Of a DNA stretch of 5,027 bases, positions 1 through 5,027 are shown piece after piece (within the stretch, counting starts at the first letter, position 1; each line of letters starts with the position of its first letter). The notes under the pieces were generated by a model that was given only the letters and a program-made list of their open reading frames with translations, was not told the origin of the DNA and searched no databases. A program made the position numbers and the translations under genes. The DNA comes from an uncultured Planctomycetaceae bacterium (lineage in GTDB: Bacteria; Planctomycetota; Planctomycetia; Planctomycetales; Planctomycetaceae): assembly GCA_937975745.1 (NCBI GenBank), contig CALJUK010000484.1, positions 1 to 5,027 on the forward strand, given 5' to 3'.

Positions 1-1
1 C

Positions 2-1918
2 GTCTGGGCCGAACGCTTTTCGCTCCCGCCCACTGCCGCCAAGGCGCCAATTCCCGATGTGATTGACATTCCCGATGCGGACCACACCCCCGAACAGCTA
101 GCCGGTCTGGTGGATGGCTTTCCGGAGGACTTGCAGGCCGCGCGCAAGCTGGCCGAACAGGGTTGCCGAGTGCTTGTCCCGGCGTTGGTCTCCCGCACCA
201 TGGAGAAACGTTCGCCAGCGGAAGGGACGCGGGCCGTCACGATCAGCAATCGTGAATTCGTGTACCGATCGTCTTTCGTGCTGGGGCGGCATCTCATTGG
301 TTACGAAGTTCAGAAAGTCCTGGCAGGCGTCGACTGGATGTCGCGGGACGAGACCGTCTCGAACGATCACATCGGCGTCTACGGCGTCGGCGAAGGGGGC
401 ATGCTGGCGTTGTATTCCTGCGCATTGGACGAGCGGATCAAAGCGGCCGTCGTCAGCGGATATGTCGACCGCCGGGAGAAGATCTGGCAGCAGCCGATTG
501 ATCGTAATGTGTTTGGTCTCCTGGACCACTTCGGCGATGCCGAATTGCTTGCGGCGATCGCTCCCCGGCCGGTCATTGTGAAAGCCGGCCCGGCTCCGTC
601 GGTGACCCTTTCTGGCGACCAGGGTGGAGCCCCCGCTGTGCTGGAACCTCCGGCGAAAGAAGATGTGAAGTCCGAGGTCGAACGGGCCAACGCGATTGCC
701 AAGGCCACGGGGAAGAAGCCATCGGCCACGCTCGAATCGGCCGGAGCGAATGTCACGGCCGCATTCCTGAAAAGTCTGGGAGCCACTTTCTCGACAGATG
801 GCGTGTTGGCTGCTTTGCATAGGACGGGAACGCCCCTCCCCGATGCCAAAGCTCGTGAAGAACGGTCGATTCACCAGATGGTCGACAATAACCAGGAACT
901 GCTGGCGGCCAGTGCGCACGTCCGCCGTCAGTATATGAAGGGTCTCGATTTCTCCAGCCCGGAAGCCTACGAGAAAACATCTGGGGAGTATCGCCAGAAG
1001 TTCTACAACGATGTGATCGGCCGAATTGACATCACACTGCTGCCGGCGGACCCGCGGACACGCCTGAAATATGACGAACCGACGTGGACCGGATACGAAG
1101 TCCAATTGGACGTTTTCCCCGACGTCTTTGCCTACGGTGTTCTGCTGCTGCCGAAAGACCTCAAGCCGGGGGAGCGCCGACCGGTCGTCGTTTGCCAGCA
1201 CGGATTGGAAGGAACACCGGAAGATTGCATTGTGGGGGATCACCGGGCCTATCACGATTTCGCCCGTGTCCTGTGCGAACGGGGATTTGTCGTCTTCGCG
1301 CCGCAGAACCCTTATCGAGGTTTCGACAAATTTCGAACTCTGCAACGCAAGCTGAATCCGCAGGGTGAGACGCTCTTTTCTGTGATCGTGCCGCAGCATC
1401 AGCAGATTGTCGACTGGCTGCAGACCCAGCCGTACGTGGACCCCGATCGAATTGGCTTTTACGGTTTGTCATACGGCGGTAAGACGGCCATGCGTGTCCC
1501 TGCGCTGGTGACCGACTACGTGTTGTCGATTTGCTCCGGGGATTTCAACGAGTGGGTTTGGAAGAACACGTCGGCCCGGTTTACGTCCAGCTACGTCTTT
1601 ACGCCCGAATATGAGATCTTCGAGTTCGACCTCGGAAGCACATTCAATTATGCCGAAATGACGACGTTGATTGCACCTCGGCCATTCATGGTCGAACGGG
1701 GTTTTTTTGACGGTGTGGGAACCGATTCATCGACCGCTTACGAGTATGCGAAGGTTCGGCGGCTGTACGTGGTCGACCTGAAGCATCCCGACCGGACCGA
1801 AATCGAGTGGTTTGTCGGCCCGCACACGATCAACGGAGTTGGTTCCTATCGGTTTCTGCACAAACATTTGGGATGGCCCGAACCGAAAGCGGCGAAGTCG
1901 GGCTCGGCTGGCGAGTGA
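2..1918 (+). CDS. Tandem alpha/beta-hydrolase, acetyl xylan esterase / dienelactone hydrolase-like (5' end missing)
   Basis: This is probably a secreted or periplasmic carbohydrate or carboxyl esterase, but the N-terminus and any signal peptide lie outside the window. The frame is open to the left edge from the codon at 2. The GTG at 59 is internal, because the first hydrolase domain would lack its early strands if translation began there. Numbering below is from that GTG. Domain 1 (about 1-241) has a nucleophile-elbow-like GVGEGG at 109-114, with Glu112 in place of Ser, and an IAPRPVIVKAG strand at 167-177. Domain 2 (about 330-610) has an oxyanion-type HGLEG at 381-385, the elbow GLSYGG with Ser471, an IAPRPFMVERG strand followed by Asp551, and GPH with His589. 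This gives a plausible Ser-Asp-His triad. The repeated strand and the C-terminal pattern (AFLKSLG versus RFLHKHLG) suggest internal duplication. The substrate cannot be read from the sequence. Similar two-domain esterases are common in planctomycetes (family knowledge). It ends in TGA. Confidence 0.85.
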   Translation, partial: VWAERFSLPPTAAKAPIPDVIDIPDADHTPEQLAGLVDGFPEDLQAARKLAEQGCRVLVPALVSRTMEKRSPAEGTRAVTISNREFVYRSSFVLGRHLIGYEVQKVLAGVDWMSRDETVSNDHIGVYGVGEGGMLALYSCALDERIKAAVVSGYVDRREKIWQQPIDRNVFGLLDHFGDAELLAAIAPRPVIVKAGPAPSVTLSGDQGGAPAVLEPPAKEDVKSEVERANAIAKATGKKPSATLESAGANVTAAFLKSLGATFSTDGVLAALHRTGTPLPDAKAREERSIHQMVDNNQELLAASAHVRRQYMKGLDFSSPEAYEKTSGEYRQKFYNDVIGRIDITLLPADPRTRLKYDEPTWTGYEVQLDVFPDVFAYGVLLLPKDLKPGERRPVVVCQHGLEGTPEDCIVGDHRAYHDFARVLCERGFVVFAPQNPYRGFDKFRTLQRKLNPQGETLFSVIVPQHQQIVDWLQTQPYVDPDRIGFYGLSYGGKTAMRVPALVTDYVLSICSGDFNEWVWKNTSARFTSSYVFTPEYEIFEFDLGSTFNYAEMTTLIAPRPFMVERGFFDGVGTDSSTAYEYAKVRRLYVVDLKHPDRTEIEWFVGPHTINGVGSYRFLHKHLGWPEPKAAKSGSAGE

Positions 1919-1940
1919 TCGAGGCACCTCGACCGATCGT

Positions 1941-1983
1941 CGCGCTGGAAAACGGTTCGCCGTGTGTCCCGCGGGGTGGTTTT
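1941..1983 (+). terminator. Probable intrinsic terminator of the esterase gene
   Basis: An imperfect hairpin begins 22 bases after the esterase stop. CGCG (1941-1944) pairs with CGCG (1970-1973), GGA (1947-1949) pairs with TCC (1967-1969), and ACGG (1952-1955) pairs with CCGT (1960-1963) around a stable TTCG tetraloop. Only a short TTTT (1980-1983) follows, six bases after the stem, so termination may be weak. A second, smaller palindrome, TCGAGG-CA-CCTCGA (1919-1932), touches the stop codon and has no T-tract. The pairing is seen directly; the function is inferred. Confidence 0.4.
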
Positions 1984-2111
1984 GACGGCAACCGTGGCGC
2001 AAGCCTGCTGACCCCGATTGGTCATTTTACAGTTTTCGTGATGAAGCGGTATTTCGCAGGGAATCTCGTATTTTCGGACCGGCCGTGTTGTGTTAACCTT
2101 CGGCCATAAGT

Positions 2112-2198
2112 CGGCTGGCAACTCATGCTGGCCAGTCGCGCAATGATGCGCGACTGCGACTGAAGAGGACATTCGCTCGGTTTCTGGTGAAACTGAGC
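2112..2198 (+). promoter_or_regulatory. Possible structured leader RNA upstream of rimI
   Basis: Two stem-loops lie in a row in the 360-base spacer between the esterase and rimI. The first is a perfect 9-bp stem (2133-2141 with 2148-2156, loop AATGAT). The second is a 9-bp stem with one G-U pair (2175-2183 with 2190-2198, loop CTGGTG). That G-U pair would be a C-A mismatch in RNA from the other strand, which favours a + strand transcript. A competing 8-bp stem with one G-U pair (2112-2119 with 2131-2138) uses the left arm of the first hairpin, so the two folds exclude each other. No T-tract follows either hairpin, so they do not look like simple terminators. This could be a rimI leader or a small RNA gene. 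I recognise no known riboswitch. The rest of 1919-2278 shows no credible gene. Confidence 0.35.
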
Positions 2199-2266
2199 TA
2201 TCGATCAACACGACGCCGCGGAACAGGCCGGGCTGCGTGGGAAACCTGAATTCGATTCGCATTGGC

Positions 2267-2273
2267 AAGGAGG
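2267..2273 (+). promoter_or_regulatory. Strong ribosome binding site that fixes the rimI start
   Basis: AAGGAGG is a full match to the anti-Shine-Dalgarno core and sits five bases before the GTG at 2279. It decides in favour of that start over the in-frame GTG at 2237, which has no comparable site. The AAGGAG core also falls in the loop of a small 4-bp hairpin, TGGC (2263-2266) with GCCA (2273-2276), which may be chance. Confidence 0.75.
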
Positions 2274-2278
2274 CCATC

Positions 2279-2818
2279 GTGAGTTTAGGACAGACCCCTC
2301 GCCATGAACTGAAGGTGCAGATTCGCTGGCTCATCCGTCGGGATCTGCCGGAAGTTCTGGAGATTGAGCGTGATCGGTTTGCGCACCCGTGGACCGAGGA
2401 AGAGTTCCTCTCTGCGCTTCGCCAGCGGAGTTGCATCGGCATGGTAGCCGAGCTGGATCAGCGGATCGTGGGCTTTATGGTCTACGAGTTGCACAAGGCG
2501 AGCATCCACGTTTGCAACTTTGCCGTCGCCAGTTGGGCCAATCGCCAGGGAATCGGCTCGCAGATGGTCCAACGCGTCATCGACAAACTGTCGCAGCAGC
2601 GGCGGCGGGAAGTGCAGCTGGAACTGCGGGAATCGAACCTCGAGGCCCAGCTGTTCTTTCTGGAGCACGGTTTTCGGGCCGTTAGTGTGCTTCGTCATTT
2701 CTACGAGGACACAAGCGAAGACGCCTATCTGATGCGCTACCGGTTGGACTGGGTCGACGAGGACTTTGTTCCCGAGTATGCCCCGAAGAATCGCATCTCG
2801 CAGTATGAGATTGGCTGA
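2279..2818 (+). CDS. rimI: RimI-type GNAT N-acetyltransferase (ribosomal protein alanine acetyltransferase family)
   Basis: A cytoplasmic GNAT-fold enzyme predicted to transfer acetyl from acetyl-CoA to the N-terminal amine of a protein. In E. coli, RimI modifies ribosomal protein S18. The protein is 179 residues from the GTG at 2279, against about 148 for E. coli RimI; the extra residues lie at both ends. Seen directly: an early HPWTEEEF resembling HPW/FPWS of RimI; the acetyl-CoA pyrophosphate loop RQGIG at 89-93; LELRESN with Glu115 at the place of the E. coli catalytic Glu103; a LEHGF motif; and a C-terminal YED-EDAYLM stretch typical of RimI. The position aligned by eye with E. coli catalytic Tyr115 is Phe127 here. 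The usual neighbours of rimI (tsaB, tsaE) are absent, so the exact target is uncertain. It could be another protein N-acetyltransferase of the same family. Start chosen by the strong ribosome binding site. Confidence 0.82.
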   Translation: MSLGQTPRHELKVQIRWLIRRDLPEVLEIERDRFAHPWTEEEFLSALRQRSCIGMVAELDQRIVGFMVYELHKASIHVCNFAVASWANRQGIGSQMVQRVIDKLSQQRRREVQLELRESNLEAQLFFLEHGFRAVSVLRHFYEDTSEDAYLMRYRLDWVDEDFVPEYAPKNRISQYEIG

Positions 2819-3024
2819 TTGATCAGCGACAGCCTTGCAATGGACCCGGGTTGCCCGAGATGATGGCGGGATCATTCCGTTGAGTGATCTCGTGTTTCAT
2901 GCGGAGGCACGAGTGTTGCGTCGATTGCTTGTTTTCGGGTGACGAAACCATAAGACGGTGGCCCACGAGTCGCCGAATTGTGGATTCCATTCGGAATTTC
3001 AAGCCTGACAAGGCACGAGCCCGA

Positions 3025-4329
3025 ATGCGTCGATACCTTCCGTTGCTGGCCTTGGCGATGCTCCATGGCGTGGTCGACCTCTGTGCGACCATGATCGAGC
3101 CGCTGTGGCCCGATCTGCGCGAGCACTTCGGCCTGGTAAGCGTATTGGCTTTGTCTGCGGCGTTCGTGCTGCAGTCGATTCCGACGTCGTTCACACAGGC
3201 GGTCGTCGGATATGTTCGCGATCACCGCCCGTCGGCGTGGCTGGTCTGGTTGGCCCCAGCCGTGGCGATCACCGCGATGACATCGATCGGCCTGACCTCG
3301 AATCTGGCGGTGGTGGGCGTCTTGCTGGTTGTCGGTGGGACAGCGATTGGTGCGTTCCATCCGGAGGCGGCCGTCCAGGCTGGGCGGAGTTTGCCAGAGA
3401 ACCGCACCCGAGCCATGTCAATCTTCATGCTGGGGGGAGCGTGCGGTTTGGCGAGTGGTCCAACGATTGGGGGTTGGATTGTTTCGGTCTGGGGGTTAAG
3501 CGGGCTGACAGTGCTTGCCCTTCCCTTGCTGTTCATTGTCGTGTTGGTGAGCTGGTCTGCGGGTCTATTTCGGTTTGCCGATCGCCAGGACATGGACGTC
3601 AGCGCCGATGCTGCGACAGGAGTTGAGTCCCGGACCACAACATCAGCGTCTGCAAGCGGCGGAGTTCATCTGACGGGTCAGCAGTGGCGGTTAGTTGTGT
3701 TTCTGCTGGTGATCTGCTCGCTCAGGGTGGTCCCGAATGTTGGACTCGGGAAGGTTCTATCGTTCGTCCTGCGGCAGCGTGGCTTCGGAACTGCTGAGAT
3801 CGGACAGGCGCAGTCGATTTTTCTGGCGTCGGCCAGTTTGGGAATGTTTCTGCTGGCCTTTCGCTTCCCGGCCGGCCGCGAAAAGTCGTTCATGGTGGTC
3901 TGCCCGTTGTTGGGAATTCCCCTCGTAGCCGCATTGTCCTGGACTGCTTGTCCGACGCCAATTCTGCTGGGGTTGCTCGTGCCAACCGGCTTGATTCTTT
4001 GGGGCACAGTCCCGGCGATGGTTTCTTACGCGCAGCAGTTGCTTCCCCGTTCGACCGGACTGGCTTCGGGAATCACGATGGGGATGGCCTGGGGAACGTC
4101 CGGTTTGCTGCAGGCGCCGGTGACGGCCTACTTTCGTACGATCGACATGCCTCAGGCTGCGTTCTTAGCGATGGTACCCTGCCTGTTGGCGGCGGGCCTT
4201 GGTGCGACGCTTCTCCCGGAACTGTCGGATCAGATCGCGATGTCTGATGAACCTGAAACCTCGTCGCTGCCCGTTGAATCGCAACGATCGATGCCGGCTA
4301 CTATCGCTGCTGAAGGTGTCGAAACGTAA
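3025..4329 (+). CDS. Major facilitator superfamily transporter, fosmidomycin-resistance (Fsr)-like
   Basis: An inner-membrane secondary transporter, probably a proton-driven drug or metabolite exporter. It is 434 residues from the ATG at 3025, with two bundles of hydrophobic helices separated by a polar, Ser/Thr/Ala-rich loop at about 185-220. Seen directly: the first helix starts at once (RYLPLLALAMLHGVVDL); a loop 2-3 motif GYVRDHRP, a form of MFS motif A; and the sequence GAFHPEAA with FHPE at 111-114, which resembles GSSVFHPESS of E. coli Fsr and is the main reason for this family call. The second half repeats the pattern with GFGTAEIGQAQSIF. The tail after about 400 is polar and likely cytoplasmic. 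The frame is open upstream to 2884 (GTG), which would add 47 polar residues with four cysteines. I prefer 3025 because the first helix follows directly, although its ribosome binding site is weak (AAGG at 3010-3013). The substrate is unknown; resistance to fosmidomycin itself is not implied. Confidence 0.82.
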   Translation: MRRYLPLLALAMLHGVVDLCATMIEPLWPDLREHFGLVSVLALSAAFVLQSIPTSFTQAVVGYVRDHRPSAWLVWLAPAVAITAMTSIGLTSNLAVVGVLLVVGGTAIGAFHPEAAVQAGRSLPENRTRAMSIFMLGGACGLASGPTIGGWIVSVWGLSGLTVLALPLLFIVVLVSWSAGLFRFADRQDMDVSADAATGVESRTTTSASASGGVHLTGQQWRLVVFLLVICSLRVVPNVGLGKVLSFVLRQRGFGTAEIGQAQSIFLASASLGMFLLAFRFPAGREKSFMVVCPLLGIPLVAALSWTACPTPILLGLLVPTGLILWGTVPAMVSYAQQLLPRSTGLASGITMGMAWGTSGLLQAPVTAYFRTIDMPQAAFLAMVPCLLAAGLGATLLPELSDQIAMSDEPETSSLPVESQRSMPATIAAEGVET

Positions 4330-4330
4330 C

Positions 4331-4382
4331 GCCTTCGCCGTCGGGGAAACTGCAAAGGCGACAGCGAACGCCGAAATTTTTT
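4331..4382 (+). terminator. Intrinsic terminator of the transporter gene
   Basis: The hairpin starts one base after the TAA at 4327-4329. Arms 4331-4343 and 4359-4371 pair at 11 of 13 positions, with mismatches at 4333/4369 and 4339/4363, around a 15-base loop. Six T residues follow at 4377-4382 after a five-base gap. A small overlapping palindrome, CCGAAA-TTT-TTTCGG (4371-4385), contains the T-tract. The position and structure make this the best-supported terminator in the window. Confidence 0.7.
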
Positions 4383-4857
4383 CGGAAGAAATGCTGTAAG
4401 AATTACAATTCCAGTAGACAACCCTGGATCTGCTCGATAACTTCATTCTCGTTGCAGTGAGTTCCGAATTGCCAGTCAATGGCAGTTAGTGACGCAACAA
4501 TGCCGGGCTGAATGTTCAGTCAGGCGAATCGGACCGAAGGATCGGCTCCGGGAGCAACGGGATGGATTCTGCTGCCTTGCGCTGCACGATGGCACTCGCT
4601 GTCGGCCAGTCTTCCTCGCCCCGCAACGAGGACTCTCCCTTCCACGCTCCCACAAGCGGTGTCTTCACAGCCATGCCGTGTCGCGCCCTCACAATCGTCA
4701 ATCGTGGCGAGTGCGCGTCACCATTTGGTTCTGCAAGCATTCGCGATCGATTCACACAATGTCTGTCGGTCCGCTCGTCGCGCTGGTCCTTCAGCCACAG
4801 CGAAAAAATCTGACCCAATTTTACTGCAGTCCGAACAGTTCCAAGGAAGGAATCGAC
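4383..4857. other. 475-base spacer without a convincing gene
   Basis: No reading frame here looks like a protein. The open frames overlap each other on both strands (about 4512-4857 and 4562-4813 on +, 4516-4818 on -) and their translations are rich in Ser, Arg and Pro with no motif or hydrophobic core. What is visible is a set of small hairpins: 4467-4474 with 4480-4487 (8 bp including one G-U), enclosed by GTTGC (4451-4455) with GCAAC (4494-4498); and TCCTCG (4613-4618) with CGAGGA (4627-4632) around an 8-base loop. A TACAAT at 4404-4409 resembles a -10 box but lacks a good -35. The stretch may hold the leader and promoter of the next gene, a dispersed repeat, a small RNA or a decayed gene. 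I cannot tell which. Confidence 0.4.
4843..4850 (+). promoter_or_regulatory. Ribosome binding site of the C26 hydrolase gene
   Basis: AAGGAAGG lies seven bases before the ATG at 4858. It supports that start and a + strand gene entering from this point, rather than the other open frames that cross this position. Confidence 0.7.
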
Positions 4858-5027
4858 ATGGCAGGCAAGCCGATCATCGGAATCAATGGCGACTATCGAC
4901 CTCAGGGAAAAGACACGACCGCGCTGAGCTGGTTCAATTCGGGTTACTACGATTGCGTGACAGCGGCCGGCGGTCTTCCCATTCTGCTCTCTCCCTTTAG
5001 CAGCGACGACGACCGCCGCCAGGAAGT
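4858..5027 (+). CDS. Peptidase C26 / gamma-glutamyl-GABA hydrolase-like class I glutamine amidotransferase (3' end missing)
   Basis: Only the first 56 complete codons are in the window; the gene runs off the right edge. The family hydrolyses gamma-glutamyl amide bonds. PuuD, which frees GABA from gamma-glutamyl-GABA in putrescine breakdown, is the best-known member (family knowledge). Seen directly: KPIIGINGDYRP at residues 4-15, matching the first beta strand 'P-x-IGI' start of the family, and GYYDCVTAAGGLPILLSP, matching the family pattern of Tyr, then a helix, then AAGG-P-hydrophobic-Leu-x-P. The catalytic Cys and the His/Glu pair would lie beyond the edge, so activity cannot be judged. 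There is no signal peptide, so it is probably cytoplasmic. The start is fixed by AAGGAAGG at 4843-4850. It is separated from the transporter by a terminator and a long spacer, so it is likely a separate transcription unit. Its substrate need not be gamma-glutamyl-GABA. Confidence 0.83.
   Translation, partial: MAGKPIIGINGDYRPQGKDTTALSWFNSGYYDCVTAAGGLPILLSPFSSDDDRRQE

Noticed and set aside
98..1399. A 433-codon open frame on the - strand opposite the esterase gene
   Set aside because: Its translation is Arg/Gln/His-rich with no domain. The + strand frame has clear hydrolase motifs over the same bases, so this is an antisense shadow.
2026..2055. A possible promoter: TTTACA (5 of 6 to the -35 consensus) with TATTTC 18 bases downstream
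   Set aside because: The -10 matches only 3 of 6 and lacks the final T. It would fit a rimI leader but is too weak to annotate.
2237..2278. Upstream in-frame GTG at 2237 as the rimI start
   Set aside because: The AAGGAGG at 2267-2273 is ideally placed for 2279, and there is no comparable site before 2237.
2814..2827. Palindrome GCTGAT-TG-ATCAGC over the rimI stop codon, as a terminator
   Set aside because: The stem is only 5-6 bp with a tight loop and no T-tract follows.
2925..2954. TTGCTT and CATAAG with an 18-base spacer before the transporter
   Set aside because: Both boxes are poor matches (3 and 4 of 6), which is expected by chance in a spacer of this length.
4516..4818. A 100-codon - strand frame in the last spacer, as a small gene
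   Set aside because: No motif, no ribosome binding site and an unnatural composition. It overlaps open + frames of equal quality, so coding is not supported.
4512..5000. A 162-codon + strand frame running into the C26 gene
   Set aside because: It overlaps the recognisable C26 start in another frame, its product has no recognisable feature, and the strong ribosome binding site serves 4858 instead.

Overview
The window reads as ordinary chromosomal DNA from a moderately GC-rich bacterium, most likely a planctomycete. The basis is the large two-domain alpha/beta-hydrolase esterase, the wide gene spacing and the GTG starts. This assignment is an inference from gene style, not from any marker gene. 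All four genes lie on the + strand. The first is cut by the left edge and the last by the right edge.

Layout: (1) positions 2-1918 hold the C-terminal part of a tandem alpha/beta-hydrolase, an acetyl xylan esterase / dienelactone hydrolase-type protein. Its first hydrolase domain has lost the nucleophile serine, while its second keeps a complete-looking catalytic set. A probable terminator hairpin follows. (2) A 360-base spacer (1919-2278) carries two strong stem-loops with 9-bp stems and a competing alternative stem. It ends in a near-perfect Shine-Dalgarno sequence that fixes a GTG start for a RimI-type N-acetyltransferase (2279-2818). (3) After about 200 bases comes a 12-helix-type major facilitator transporter (3025-4329) that resembles the fosmidomycin-resistance (Fsr) family. 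It ends in a clear intrinsic terminator. (4) A spacer of about 475 bases (4383-4857) has no convincing gene. It does contain several small hairpins and frames that stay open on both strands. (5) Positions 4858-5027 hold the start of a class I glutamine-amidotransferase-like peptidase C26 (gamma-glutamyl-GABA hydrolase type), preceded by a strong ribosome binding site.

The genes do not look like one pathway or one operon. Spacings are 360, 206 and 528 bases, and there are terminator-like hairpins after the esterase and the transporter, so each gene is probably its own transcription unit. I see no tRNA, rRNA, CRISPR array, insertion sequence or transposase. I do not see an obvious new multi-gene system. 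The points that most deserve a second look are the structured leader ahead of rimI, the unexplained spacer 4383-4857, and the pseudo-enzyme half of the esterase.
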